From assembly GCA_964424115.1 (NCBI GenBank), contig CAYRHN010000001.1, positions 397,537 through 461,536 on the forward strand: a stretch of 64,000 nt of DNA, given 5' to 3'. The stretch's first letter is position 1. Every line of letters starts with the position of its first letter. The translations under genes and the position numbers were made by a program. Origin of the DNA: CAYRHN01 sp964424115. Its GTDB lineage: Bacteria > Chloroflexota > Anaerolineae > Anaerolineales > Anaerolineaceae. The notes below the pieces were generated by a model. The model ran no database searches and was not told where the DNA came from. It saw only the letters and a list, made by a program, of their open reading frames with translations. Positions 17,702-26,209 of the stretch are shown one piece after another.

Positions 17702-18056
17702 GGTTCAATTGATCTCCAACTTGAAAATCATGAAATCTCGCGGGATGAATTTCTAATATGTATTTGGCGGGCTGTGAGGGAACATATGCCGGCCGCCATT
17801 TCTTTGCTATTTGAACATCTACTATTCGATAGTTGCGGTTTAGCCACACAACCGCTATGTCAAACCGCATAAATAACATATGAATACTGGAGTCTGTGCG
17901 GCTTTCGCGTGTTTCAATGAACAGCAATCCCTCGTCCTCATTCATTGATTTACGAAACATTAAACCCCGAAAACGAGATAGAAAGGATTCGCACACTTCT
18001 GTGCGGATTGGCAACTTATTAGGTTTGGTAATGTTGGTAATTCGTACGAAGCGCAT
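17688..18056 (-). CDS. DUF192 family protein
   Basis: 122 residues spanning one DUF192 domain: FLSRFRGLMFRKSMNEDEGLLF near the N-terminus, the SIHMLFMRFDIAVVWLN core and KYILEIHPARFHDFQVGD near the end. Most relatives are secreted, but this copy shows no clear signal peptide. Function of the family is not established. It begins 8 bases after the stop of the upstream receiver gene and overlaps the M23 peptidase start, so receiver, DUF192 and peptidase form one transcription unit. Confidence 0.85.
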   Translation of the reverse strand: MRFVRITNITKPNKLPIRTEVCESFLSRFRGLMFRKSMNEDEGLLFIETRESRTDSSIHMLFMRFDIAVVWLNRNYRIVDVQIAKKWRPAYVPSQPAKYILEIHPARFHDFQVGDQLNLEAL

Positions 18057-18064
18057 TGAATTTA

Positions 18065-18475
18065 CTAAAGCGGATTGGCTTTGGCGTCACTGGAGATATT
18101 GAGGACTTTCTCAATACTATCAATCAATTCTTGAGGCCGGAATGGCTTGCAGATATAATCATCTACTTTTGCTATATGCAAGCCAAGAACCCTATCTATC
18201 GCCTGAGCTTTTGCAGTAATCACAATGACCGGGATATGTTTCGTCGCATCGTGGGATTTTAGTTGCTGATACACATCCCACCCATCCATATCTGGCATCA
18301 TCAGGTCTAATAGGATTAAATCAGGCTTTTCTTGTTCTACCATATTCAGACCGGGGCGGCCCCCATGAGCTCCTTTCACTAAGAAGCCCTTACGCGCCAG
18401 GATCAATGTCACAAGATCGATGATTTCTGGATCATCTTCAATATATACAACGGTTTTTGTGTATTCAGTAGCCAT
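18065..18475 (-). CDS. Stand-alone response regulator receiver protein
   Basis: 136 residues, receiver domain only: acidic pocket EDD at 13-15, phospho-acceptor D57 in LILLDLMMPDMDGW, T87 in VITAK and K110 in YICKPFRP. No output domain. No kinase gene is nearby. It is transcribed away from the NarL-type regulator at 18597 across a 121-base gap containing a perfect palindrome, an arrangement that suggests shared control of both genes. Confidence 0.9.
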   Translation of the reverse strand: MATEYTKTVVYIEDDPEIIDLVTLILARKGFLVKGAHGGRPGLNMVEQEKPDLILLDLMMPDMDGWDVYQQLKSHDATKHIPVIVITAKAQAIDRVLGLHIAKVDDYICKPFRPQELIDSIEKVLNISSDAKANPL

Positions 18476-18500
18476 GGTTTATTTCTCTGTTATTGTCTAG

Positions 18501-18516
18501 TTTACCACATGGTAAA
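18501..18516. promoter_or_regulatory. Perfect palindrome between divergent response regulator genes
   Basis: TTTACCA-CA-TGGTAAA, 7-base perfect arms with a 2-base centre. It lies 25 bases upstream of the minus-strand receiver start and 34 bases upstream of the plus-strand -10 box. A dimeric regulator such as the adjacent NarL-type protein could bind it; that link is inference from position only. Confidence 0.5.
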
Positions 18517-18546
18517 ATAAAAGCAATATAAAATCTGGCTCTAATT

Positions 18547-18555
18547 TGGTATAAT
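18547..18555 (+). promoter_or_regulatory. Extended -10 promoter for the NarL-type regulator
   Basis: TGG-TATAAT fits the extended -10 pattern TGnTATAAT, which lessens the need for a -35 box; none is obvious at 17 bases. It lies 41 bases before the ATG at 18597. Confidence 0.55.
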
Positions 18556-18596
18556 CATTTTATTCTTTCTATTTCTAGGTGTTTGGGAGATTCCTC

Positions 18597-19256
18597 ATGG
18601 GAAAACAGCGAATTCTGTTGGTGGATGATCACGAAGTTGTTCGGTTGGGGTTGCGGGCTTTACTTGAACATCACCCACAATTCGAAGTTGTAGGCGAGGC
18701 CGGTACCTCCAAGGAAGCGATAGAGCAAGTTGATAGATGCCATCCAGATATTGTTTTATTGGATATTAGACTGCCTGGTGTTTCAGGAATAGAGGTGTGC
18801 GAAGAAATCACTCGCAATTACCCAAATATTCGAGTAGTGATGTTGACATCCTACGCAGAAGACGAGATGTTGTTTTCGGCGATTCGCGCTGGCGCATCAG
18901 GGTATGTGTTAAAGCAGATCGGAGGGGAGGACCTTATCCGGGCATTAGACGCGGTTGGGAGAGGCGAGGCGCTATTGGACTCTGCGGTAACTCAGCGTGT
19001 TTTCCAAGAAGTTCGTCGCGCAGTTAAAGAAGAGGAAGCTTCTGCGTTTGCAAATTTGAGCCAACAAGAAAAGCATGTACTATTATTAGTTTCTGAAGGA
19101 AAGACGAATCGAGAAATTGCCAAGGCGTTGTTTTTAGGTGAGGGTACCGTTCGTAATTACGTGAGTAGTATTCTATCAAAACTTGGTGTTAGCAACCGGG
19201 CAGAGGCAGCTGCCTATGCTGTAGAACACAACCTAAAGGACCATTTAAACGTGTAG
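18597..19256 (+). CDS. NarL/FixJ family two-component response regulator
   Basis: 219 residues. Receiver domain (1-125) with DD at 10-11, phospho-acceptor D56 in VLLDIRLPG, T in MLTSYAED and K in VLKQIGGE; then a LuxR-type helix-turn-helix (~155-215) with LSQQEKHVLLLVSEGKTNRE and EGTVRNYVSSILSKLGVSNR. It is a phosphorylation-controlled transcription factor. The ATG at 18597 is preceded by GGGAGA at good spacing; an in-frame GTG at 18579 is less likely. No cognate kinase is in the window. The 3' end forms one arm of a long inverted repeat with the end of the convergent gene. Confidence 0.93.
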   Translation: MGKQRILLVDDHEVVRLGLRALLEHHPQFEVVGEAGTSKEAIEQVDRCHPDIVLLDIRLPGVSGIEVCEEITRNYPNIRVVMLTSYAEDEMLFSAIRAGASGYVLKQIGGEDLIRALDAVGRGEALLDSAVTQRVFQEVRRAVKEEEASAFANLSQQEKHVLLLVSEGKTNREIAKALFLGEGTVRNYVSSILSKLGVSNRAEAAAYAVEHNLKDHLNV

Positions 19257-19308
19257 ATTTTGGCGATACACGGGGGAACACCGGCGTGGACCAACTGGTC
19301 CTTTAGGT
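19231..19308. terminator. Long inverted repeat spanning two convergent gene ends
   Basis: ACCTAAAGGACCA at 19231-19243 is the exact reverse complement of TGGTCCTTTAGGT at 19296-19308, 13-base arms with a 52-base loop. The left arm lies inside the response regulator's last codons, the right arm covers the stop of the endonuclease IV-like gene. The right arm can instead pair with GGACCA at 19288-19293 to form a tight local hairpin. No long T-run follows, so this is at best an atypical bidirectional terminator. Confidence 0.45.
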
Positions 19309-20052
19309 ATTTAATTCCTCCCAGAGTTGTTGCATATAGATAGCATCCTCTTCCATCAATGGGCTTTCACACAAAATCCGGCCCCCGCAATTATAGTGTT
19401 TTAGGGCCAGGAATATCCCTTTAATATCCAAGTCTGACTCCCGGATAGGAAGATGATTGCGTTCCCCCCCTTGTGAATACTCAATTCCGGATAAATGAAT
19501 GTGAAGCCTCGATAGAGATTCGCCATTCAAGGAGTTTCCATAGAACTCAACTGCAGTTGAAAACTCTTCGAAGGAGTTGAATGAACCATTCCCTGTCCGT
19601 GCATGCAAATGAGCAAAATCTAAACAGGGTAATACACCCGGTATCTGTTTTGCCAGATAAATCACATCTTCCAATGAGCCAAGCAACGCTTTTTTCCCCA
19701 TCGTCTCGGGACGAAGTAGAACAGGATTGTTGTTGGCTCTCAGTTCATCAATGCAGCTTTGTAGACGAGGCAAAATCATTTTCATAACATCGCCTGATGG
19801 TTTGCCAAAATAGGAACCGGGATGGAAGATTATATCTGTCGCGCCTGAAAGAAATCCATAGTAAGCAGCATCCATGAGCCTTTTTCGCGATTTCGGCCAT
19901 TCTTTGTCAGTAGCATTCAGGTTAATAAAGTAAGGTGCGTGCACACTGACCGCCACATTATTGTCCTCGGACGCTCTCTTAATAGCAAGACAGGTGGCTT
20001 CACTCACTCGGACAGCTTGCACCCACCCCAGTTCGAGGGCGCCCAGAGACAA
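19303..20052 (-). CDS. nfo: Endonuclease IV (AP endonuclease) family protein, N-terminus disrupted
   Basis: TIM-barrel protein of the endonuclease IV family, which repairs abasic sites using three metal ions. Likely metal ligands are visible: SVHAPYF, IIFHPGS, RPETMG, LDFAHLHAR, HIHLSG, NHLPI and ILCESPL. From the TTG at 20052 the protein is 249 residues and lacks the first barrel strand. In the same frame upstream, codons reading RFGTVGSPKSTPPKPGG, typical of the family N-terminus, continue back to an ATG at 20154, but an amber codon stands at codon 4. Either the gene is damaged, the base is wrong, or translation starts at a non-standard codon. It follows ybeY by a short gap on the same strand. 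Confidence 0.75.
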   Translation of the reverse strand: MSLGALELGWVQAVRVSEATCLAIKRASEDNNVAVSVHAPYFINLNATDKEWPKSRKRLMDAAYYGFLSGATDIIFHPGSYFGKPSGDVMKMILPRLQSCIDELRANNNPVLLRPETMGKKALLGSLEDVIYLAKQIPGVLPCLDFAHLHARTGNGSFNSFEEFSTAVEFYGNSLNGESLSRLHIHLSGIEYSQGGERNHLPIRESDLDIKGIFLALKHYNCGGRILCESPLMEEDAIYMQQLWEELNT

Positions 20053-20154
20053 AGCGTTGAGCTGTGTAATTGCTCCTACGCTACCGCCGGGTTTGGGCGG
20101 CGTTGATTTCGGAGATCCAACCGTACCAAACCTGAAGGTTCTCTATTGTGTCAT
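20053..20154 (-). other. In-frame 5' extension of the endonuclease IV gene interrupted by TAG
   Basis: Minus strand from 20154: ATG ACA CAA TAG AGA ACC TTC AGG TTT GGT, then in frame to the annotated start. The residues after the stop match the conserved family N-terminus, and AGG-type purines lie upstream of the ATG (GCAGGAATAAA), so this looks like the original start with a nonsense change at 20143-20145. Confidence 0.65.
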
Positions 20155-20186
20155 TTTATTCCTGCTTTCTTTTTTATGAAAGAAGA

Positions 20187-20642
20187 TTAATCAGGATATT
20201 TAGCCAATGGGCAATGCATGCTGTCCAGGATTTCGCGTTGATCTTCCCACATTATTAATTTCTCGGATTCTTCGCTATGGTCATGGCCTAATAGATGTAA
20301 CGTTCCATGAACTACTAATAATTGTAATTCCGCCATGACGGGATGACCTGCTTGAGCAGCTTGCGATTGAGCCATAGGAAAAGAAATTATAATATCTCCT
20401 AGATAAAGAAAGCCGGTCTCCGGATCGATTTCGTTTGCCGTAAAAGAAAGAACATCGGTAGGTGCATCAATTCCCAGAAATTCACGATTTAATTCCTGGA
20501 CGCGTTCATTATCTTCAATTACTATGGAAAGGTCTATGGTTGCTCTTGCGTTTTGATGCAATAGTGTTGTTTCGGCTGCCATGCGAAGTTGTTCAGAATT
20601 GACGCTATCAGAATATTCTTGATTTATCTCAATAAAAATCAT
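20187..20642 (-). CDS. ybeY: Endoribonuclease YbeY (rRNA maturation)
   Basis: 151 residues with the diagnostic zinc motif HGTLHLLGHDH (H112, H116, H122), plus the conserved PTDVLSFTANE (61-71) and GDIIIS strand. YbeY is a single-strand RNase for 16S rRNA 3' maturation and ribosome quality control. It overlaps the end of the upstream HD-domain gene by 4 bases, a neighbour pairing (PgpH-YbeY) common across bacteria, which supports the call. Confidence 0.95.
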   Translation of the reverse strand: MIFIEINQEYSDSVNSEQLRMAAETTLLHQNARATIDLSIVIEDNERVQELNREFLGIDAPTDVLSFTANEIDPETGFLYLGDIIISFPMAQSQAAQAGHPVMAELQLLVVHGTLHLLGHDHSEESEKLIMWEDQREILDSMHCPLAKYPD

Positions 20643-22768
20643 CTTAAACCTTCCGCTTTTTGCTTTTCTATTCCACTGGATTGATCTTCGGGGTATTTCA
20701 TTCTTGGGTGGTAGGTATTTTGCAATGCTTTAATGAACGCTTCTCGAGCCTGGTATAGATCCTGGAGAGTCAGACTTGTTTTGTCTAACTGGCCTTCGGT
20801 CTGACAAAAATCAAAGGTTTTTTGGACTATTGCTCGTAAGTCGGATTCATTTTGCGGCAGCTCTGCTCGAACTCGTGCTTCGCATCCATCTGCTAACATG
20901 AGAAGGGCAGTTTCTTTTGAGCGAGGACGCGGTCCAGGATAACGAAACAGTTTTTCATTAACAGCCTGACGATTATTTTGAGCAATTGTTAATGCCTTTG
21001 AATATTGATACCGGGTTAATAATGTTCCGTGATGCTCGCGAATGAAATCCTGAATGCGAGGCGGTAAACGATATTTTCTCGCTAATTGAATTCCGTCGGT
21101 TACGTGTTTGATGATTATGCCAGCACTTTGCGCAGGATCCATATCATCGTGCGTATTGATTTGTCCAGGAGGTTGATTTTCGATAAAAAACGAAGGATTG
21201 CTCACCTTTCCAGCATCATGGTATAAGGCTCCAACACGAGTGAGCAGTGCATCTGCTCCAATTGCCTCAGCGGCTTGCTCGGCAAGATTGGCTACCTGAA
21301 GACTGTGTTGATAGCTTCCCGGAATATTTCTAAGCATATGTTGTAGGAGTGGATGATCAGAACGTGAGAAATCCAGCAATTGAAGGGAAGTCGTGAGGCC
21401 GAGGATCTGGGATATGAGGAATTGCAGTAATAACGTAAGGCTGGCGGACGCCATTCCGTTCAGGAACGATGCGCCGATAAGTGTGGCGATTCCAACCAAA
21501 TCCATATTTGGGTCAGTAAGTTTATACGCAATTACTACAGCTGTTCCCACAAGTCCAATTGCCAGGCCAGCCCAAAAGAAATTGATTACTCTTTTCCCTT
21601 TTCCAAGAACTAGGATGCCGCCTATCGTAGAGACCAAGTAATACAACATAATATCGAGGCTTGATGATAGGCCGAAGGTCGCAAGTACATTCAAGGCGAG
21701 TGAAAGAATTACCCCGGCCTCGATCGAATATAGGCTAGCAATAGTCAAGCCAAAAGCAGCCATGGGGAAAATGTACGGCACGACAGTCCGATTTGGAATG
21801 GCGAGCTGGGCGCCTATGAAGAAGATCAGAAATAGCGCTTCAGAAACCAGAAGACCGCGAGTTTCATTTACAGGGGCAAGATTCCTGATCGAGAAATACA
21901 AGGCCGCTATTGTAGCCAGCAAAATAACAATAAACCCAGCAGCGATAAATGTTGGGGTTGTAGTTTCGGGTTTGATAAGATTAAAGACTTCGAGAGCTTC
22001 TCTATCCAAACTGGTTATGATTGAGCCGCGGGCGACAATGATTTGCCCTTGAATATAAGTTTTAGTAACAGGAGACACGTTCTCGCGCGCCATTCTTCTT
22101 GCAGCTATTGTAGCCCCTTCGTTGTATAGACTATTTGGTACTACAAAAGCCGTAGCGATCTGCGCGATCGTGGCGGCTTGATCTTCCGGGATGGAAAAAC
22201 TGATCATGGCAGGTATGTTTTGCAAGATTTCGGTTAGTTGATTCTCCCGAATCGTTTTTCTCATTACTTGCTCAAGAACGTTTACTGTTTCTTCAGAATC
22301 CACCTGCCAATGGGAATCGGACAACTCCAGAATGGCGACGATCGCATCCTCGCCCAGAGATAAATCGGCCATGGAGGAAATGTCGGCAATCTTCTGAGAT
22401 TGCGTCGCATAGACGTCTTCTCTTATTGATGTAATGTAGGCTAAGGCAATACGCAGGCGCTCGATTTGCCGGCGAGCGATAACAGGGTCGGCAGAATCGT
22501 AGATTGGAGCAATAGATTCTTCTGCGTTGCGGCGCGCTTGCTCGGTTAAGATATTGCTGGTGTAGGTGAGGTTTTCTGGCGCTTGAATATCTTGAGAAGC
22601 TACATCGCCTTCTGCGAGGGAATATCCTGACGGTCTCGATGAAATTGGAATTACAAGGCTGAGAAATGAAATAAGCGCGGTAAGGATCAACGCACCAAGG
22701 CGAAGCGCCGGGCGTTTTTTCGCGGTGCTTATGTTCTCTTGTCTCCCGTGTTCCCTTGATACATCCAA
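20639..22768 (-). CDS. pgpH: PgpH-type 7TM HD-domain phosphodiesterase (cyclic di-AMP)
   Basis: 709 residues, the usual length. A signal-anchor helix (~26-48), a ~220-residue extracellular 7TMR-HDED domain, about seven membrane helices (~265-470) and a cytoplasmic HD domain with HSLQVANLAEQAAEAIGAD and the metal motif YHDAGK (~525), plus EHHGT further on. Family members hydrolyse cyclic di-AMP. Gene order with ybeY directly downstream is the conserved one. The start codon ATG at 22768 lies 6 bases after the stop of the YqeY-like gene. Confidence 0.93.
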   Translation of the reverse strand: MDVSREHGRQENISTAKKRPALRLGALILTALISFLSLVIPISSRPSGYSLAEGDVASQDIQAPENLTYTSNILTEQARRNAEESIAPIYDSADPVIARRQIERLRIALAYITSIREDVYATQSQKIADISSMADLSLGEDAIVAILELSDSHWQVDSEETVNVLEQVMRKTIRENQLTEILQNIPAMISFSIPEDQAATIAQIATAFVVPNSLYNEGATIAARRMARENVSPVTKTYIQGQIIVARGSIITSLDREALEVFNLIKPETTTPTFIAAGFIVILLATIAALYFSIRNLAPVNETRGLLVSEALFLIFFIGAQLAIPNRTVVPYIFPMAAFGLTIASLYSIEAGVILSLALNVLATFGLSSSLDIMLYYLVSTIGGILVLGKGKRVINFFWAGLAIGLVGTAVVIAYKLTDPNMDLVGIATLIGASFLNGMASASLTLLLQFLISQILGLTTSLQLLDFSRSDHPLLQHMLRNIPGSYQHSLQVANLAEQAAEAIGADALLTRVGALYHDAGKVSNPSFFIENQPPGQINTHDDMDPAQSAGIIIKHVTDGIQLARKYRLPPRIQDFIREHHGTLLTRYQYSKALTIAQNNRQAVNEKLFRYPGPRPRSKETALLMLADGCEARVRAELPQNESDLRAIVQKTFDFCQTEGQLDKTSLTLQDLYQAREAFIKALQNTYHPRMKYPEDQSSGIEKQKAEGLR

Positions 22769-22774
22769 AGGCGC

Positions 22775-23221
22775 TTACCCTTGAAGAATTTCTTTTACCA
22801 AGGCGCTGACAGCATCGCCCGGTGCTCGTCCCTGGATTTTGGGCATTAATGCTTTCATGACCCTACCCATTTCAGAAACGCCGCTGGGATTTACTTCTGC
22901 AATTGTGGCGTGGATTATTTCACGGATTTCTTCTTGGCTAAGTTGCTTAGGTAGATAATTTTCCAATATTCTGATCTCGGCTTCATTCTCGTTGACGAGA
23001 TCTATCCGGTTTACTTTCTGCGCTTCTTGGATAGCCTCTTTCCGAGATTTTATTTCTTTTTGAATAATCCCTATTACGCTAGAATTGTCGAGCGATCCTC
23101 CTCTTTCAACGCGAAGCAATTTGATCGAGGCAACAACCATCCGAATCGTTCGTTTTGCAACTTCGTCTCCGGCGCGGAGGGCGTTTTTTAGATCGGCATC
23201 TAATTGTTGTTGGATATCCAT
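22775..23221 (-). CDS. GatB/YqeY domain-containing protein
   Basis: 148 residues, one YqeY domain: LKNALRAGDEVAKRTIRMV near the start, EIKSRKEAIQEAQKVNR, ILENYLPKQLSQEEI and GVSEMGRVMKALMPKIQGRA at the end. The domain is shared with the tail of GatB and is thought to bind tRNA; as a free-standing protein its role is not settled. It sits between the ComEA-like gene (8-base gap) and pgpH on the same strand, with AGGAGGAA directly upstream of its ATG. Confidence 0.93.
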   Translation of the reverse strand: MDIQQQLDADLKNALRAGDEVAKRTIRMVVASIKLLRVERGGSLDNSSVIGIIQKEIKSRKEAIQEAQKVNRIDLVNENEAEIRILENYLPKQLSQEEIREIIHATIAEVNPSGVSEMGRVMKALMPKIQGRAPGDAVSALVKEILQG

Positions 23222-23229
23222 TCTTCCTC

Positions 23230-23802
23230 CTAATAGCCTATTGTTATTAGATCCTTTATTTGTTCGAGGGTTTTTTCTCCAATTCCAGATACCTCGAGCA
23301 ATTCATCAACGGATATGAACAGACCATTATTATTACGATAATCGATTATACTTTGCGCCTTGACCATGCCGATACCGGGTAGAGTCTGTAATTCTTCAAT
23401 GGTTGCAGAATTAATATTGATCAGGATCGAGGTATCTCCGGAGGGGGCTAGATCTTGAGTTTTTATTGTTTTTTCGTTTCCTGAATTTTCGTCGATTGCT
23501 GAATACACAATGATTTTCTGACCATCTGTAACAAATCCAGCTTGGTTGATTTGAGCGAGATCGGCGCAATTTGAAAATCCACCTGCAGCATTGACCGCAT
23601 CCAGCACCCTGCTTTTAAGAGGTAATTCGTAGATGCCTGGCGACAATACGCAACCAGCCACATCTACCACCAGTGGCGATTGTGTAGGTGCAGGTTTTAG
23701 AACGATTGGATTCCCATGCGGTTGACGGGCAACAAGAATGAATATGGCCATTAAACCGCCGCCTAAAAAAATGCCAAGCAATATGCTTTGCCAGGTTTTC
23801 AT
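23230..23802 (-). CDS. ComEA-like membrane-anchored DNA-binding protein
   Basis: 190 residues: an N-terminal membrane anchor (~4-24, SILLGIFLGGGLMAIFILV), an SLBB domain (~45-105, VDVAGCVLSPGIYELP) and a C-terminal pair of helix-hairpin-helix motifs (ININSATIEELQTLPGIG and ELLEVSGIGEKTLEQI). ComEA binds incoming double-stranded DNA during transformation; other competence genes are not in this window, apart from a distant prepilin peptidase at 51813. The frame opens at a TTG at 23826, but the ATG at 23802 is chosen as it precedes the membrane anchor; neither start has a clear Shine-Dalgarno. Confidence 0.85.
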   Translation of the reverse strand: MKTWQSILLGIFLGGGLMAIFILVARQPHGNPIVLKPAPTQSPLVVDVAGCVLSPGIYELPLKSRVLDAVNAAGGFSNCADLAQINQAGFVTDGQKIIVYSAIDENSGNEKTIKTQDLAPSGDTSILININSATIEELQTLPGIGMVKAQSIIDYRNNNGLFISVDELLEVSGIGEKTLEQIKDLITIGY

Positions 23803-23815
23803 CGCGTTTTTGGAG

Positions 23816-24715
23816 TCAAGGAACAATCGTCTCGATTTGCGTAGAAGTTTCCTCCTTTATCATAGCATTAAATGCGCCAATGGAAACCTCAAGCATTTTA
23901 AGGTCAGGTTGCCTGGTCGTTAAATGTTGTAGGGCGAGATTGGGCTTTACCAAAATTTTGACCAGGGAAGAGTTCAAATTCTTGGATGTCCAGCGGATGT
24001 ATTCATAAGAAATTCCTGCCAAAAGGGGGATAAGGCATAGTTGAACGAGAAGACGCAAGAGCAAAGGGAGTGGTTTTAATGGAGCGAAAAGGAGAATCGC
24101 TATGAACACCAGTGTAAGCAAGAAACCAGTTCCGCATCGTGGATGCTCTACAGAATAAGAGGCGACGATTTCAGGGCTCAATACAGCCCCAGCCTCATAT
24201 GCGTTAATGGTTTTGTGTTCAGCACCATGGTAAGCAAAAACCCTTTGGATTTCGGGCATTCGTCCAATTAGCCAAATATACCCAATGAGAAGGAATAGCC
24301 GTATAAAGGCTTCCAGGAAGAGAGAAAGCACAACACTCAAGCCAATGAGCTTGCTAATCCACTCAACAAGGGCTGTGGGAGCCAGGAAAAACAAACCTAT
24401 TCCAAGTAAGAGAGATAATGCAACCGTGCCATAGAGAGCAGGCCCTTCAATTTTTTCCTCTTCGTTGACTGCTTGATTGTTGGCCGAAATTGAGAGAAAT
24501 CTCATCCCTAGAACCAGGGAATCCCATAACAAGATCAACCCGCGAAGGAAGGGGATGTCTTTGATTTTACTTGAATAGAGTTTATTCAGTTGTTCGGTTT
24601 GGATTATTATCTGCCCATCCGGTTTACGCATGGCTGCTGCAACAGCGCGAGACCCGCGCATCATCACACCTTCTATTATTGCCTGACCTCCATAAGAGGG
24701 CATCCGTTCATTCAT
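23816..24715 (-). CDS. DUF1385 family membrane protein
   Basis: 299 residues opening with the family signature MPSYGGQAIIEGVMMRG; further conserved points are YHGAEHKTINAYE and EHPRCGTGFLL, which suggest a metal- or membrane-embedded active site. Four or so membrane helices lie between residues ~90 and ~235. Function of the family is unknown. The ATG at 24715 is chosen over the upstream TTG (24730) because GGATAGG lies about 7 bases before it. It directly follows the M20 peptidase gene. Confidence 0.88.
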   Translation of the reverse strand: MNERMPSYGGQAIIEGVMMRGSRAVAAAMRKPDGQIIIQTEQLNKLYSSKIKDIPFLRGLILLWDSLVLGMRFLSISANNQAVNEEEKIEGPALYGTVALSLLLGIGLFFLAPTALVEWISKLIGLSVVLSLFLEAFIRLFLLIGYIWLIGRMPEIQRVFAYHGAEHKTINAYEAGAVLSPEIVASYSVEHPRCGTGFLLTLVFIAILLFAPLKPLPLLLRLLVQLCLIPLLAGISYEYIRWTSKNLNSSLVKILVKPNLALQHLTTRQPDLKMLEVSIGAFNAMIKEETSTQIETIVP

Positions 24716-24722
24716 GAGTAAC

Positions 24723-26096
24723 CTATCCAAGATAATAGATGAAATTCACCAACGCATCGATCCCTTTTTGCCACGTTGGGATATGGAGGCGCTCGTTAGG
24801 AGAATGTACGTTATCGTCTGGCAAACCAAAACCTGTTAGAACTGAATCCACGCCCAGAATCTTTTGCATCTCTGAGACAATCGGAACCGATCCGCCTTCA
24901 CGTTTGTAAACTGGCTTTTTGCCCCACGTTGTCGCAAGAGCTTTGTCCAGCGCTTTAGCAGCCGGTAAATCTATATTAGAAATCGCCGCAGGTCCGCCAG
25001 CCATGGGAATTAATTCCCAGGTAACGGTTTTGGGAACATTCATTTCCAGATACTGAACCAATTGTTGGCGCACTTCAGAAGGATCCTGATCCGGGACGAG
25101 ACGCATGGATATTTTTGCCATTGCATAAGACGGGATAATGGTCTTTGATCCTTTGCCGGTGAATCCTGAATATAATCCATTGACATCTAATGTTGGACGA
25201 GCGCCAATTCGTTCAATGTCGGTATAACCCTTTTCGCCATATAAGGCCGGGGCTCCGGTTTGGGCCAACAAAATTTCTTCTGTGATCGGCAATTTTGAAA
25301 GGCGCCTTTTTTCTTCTTTGTTTAGCTCTCGAACTTTAGAATAGAAATTCGGTAGTGTGACCCGTCCGTTCTTGTCATGCATTCCAGCAATAAGCTCCGT
25401 CAATACGATGGCGGGATTGTGAATTGTTCCACCGAATAAGCCGGAGTGTAAATCTTGGCGAGGACCATTAATACGTAATTCAAAGTAGGCGAGGCCTCGT
25501 AATGAGTATACGATTGTGGGAACATCGGGAGCAATCATGCCGGCGTCTGGATTAAGGACAATATCGCATGCAAGCAATGATTTGTGATCTTTGAGGAAAT
25601 CCCCAAGGCTAGGGGATCCGATTTCTTCTTCGCCTTCAATCATAAACTTGATGTTTATAGGCAATGGGCCTTGCTTTAACGCAGATTCCACTGCGCTCAG
25701 TGTCGCGATGATCTGCCCTTTCATGTCCGATGCTCCCCGGGCATATAAATATCCGTCTCGTATCTCCGCATTAAAAGGATCGCTCTTCCAAAGGTCTATT
25801 GGGTCGACGGGTTGAACATCATAATGGCCGTAGATTAAGACTGTAGGTGCGCCGGGCTGAGCCTGAATATGTTCTGCGTATACTATCGGGTGTTTGGCAG
25901 TTTCAAATAAGATTGTCTTTTCAAAACCGAGCTGGCTAATATAGTCTTTTACCCAATTGGCTGCTTTATACATATCCTGGGCATGGTTGGGATCGGTTGA
26001 AACAGAGGGAATCGATATGAACGAGGTAAGACGATCAATGAATTTCTGGCGATTTTGTGAGCTGTATTGAAGTGCCAGTTTCAATTTTTCAGTCAT
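24723..26096 (-). CDS. M20 family dipeptidase
   Basis: 457-residue zinc dipeptidase of the M20 family. Seen: GHYDVQPVDP with the first metal His/Asp, ARGASDMKGQ with the bridging Asp, EGEEEIGSPS with the general base, LNPDAGM, and a C-terminal HSPNERLHI metal site. A dimerisation domain lies between residues ~205 and ~320. It likely cleaves short peptides in the cytoplasm. The ATG at 26096 has AGGAG 8 bases upstream; a GTG at 26105 overlaps that ribosome site and is rejected. It is the first gene of the minus-strand run leading to ybeY and is divergent from the amidohydrolase gene. Confidence 0.92.
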   Translation of the reverse strand: MTEKLKLALQYSSQNRQKFIDRLTSFISIPSVSTDPNHAQDMYKAANWVKDYISQLGFEKTILFETAKHPIVYAEHIQAQPGAPTVLIYGHYDVQPVDPIDLWKSDPFNAEIRDGYLYARGASDMKGQIIATLSAVESALKQGPLPINIKFMIEGEEEIGSPSLGDFLKDHKSLLACDIVLNPDAGMIAPDVPTIVYSLRGLAYFELRINGPRQDLHSGLFGGTIHNPAIVLTELIAGMHDKNGRVTLPNFYSKVRELNKEEKRRLSKLPITEEILLAQTGAPALYGEKGYTDIERIGARPTLDVNGLYSGFTGKGSKTIIPSYAMAKISMRLVPDQDPSEVRQQLVQYLEMNVPKTVTWELIPMAGGPAAISNIDLPAAKALDKALATTWGKKPVYKREGGSVPIVSEMQKILGVDSVLTGFGLPDDNVHSPNERLHIPTWQKGIDALVNFIYYLG

Positions 26097-26124
26097 TATA
26101 AACACTCCTAATTAATTTGATTTG

Positions 26125-26180
26125 ATTATATTTCATTTTTGGATTTGTGCGTGGTAGAATAAAATTCCTTCATGTATAAT
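26125..26180. promoter_or_regulatory. Divergent promoter region between M20 peptidase and amidohydrolase
   Basis: A minus-strand TATAAT (26130-26125) lies 29 bases before the peptidase start; a plus-strand TATAAT (26175-26180, directly preceded by TG) lies 30 bases before the amidohydrolase ATG. No strong -35 boxes are seen. The plus-strand box probably drives the long molybdenum/F420 operon. Confidence 0.45.
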
Positions 26181-26209
26181 TTTAACATCATTCTTGTTCG
26201 GGAGGTTGT

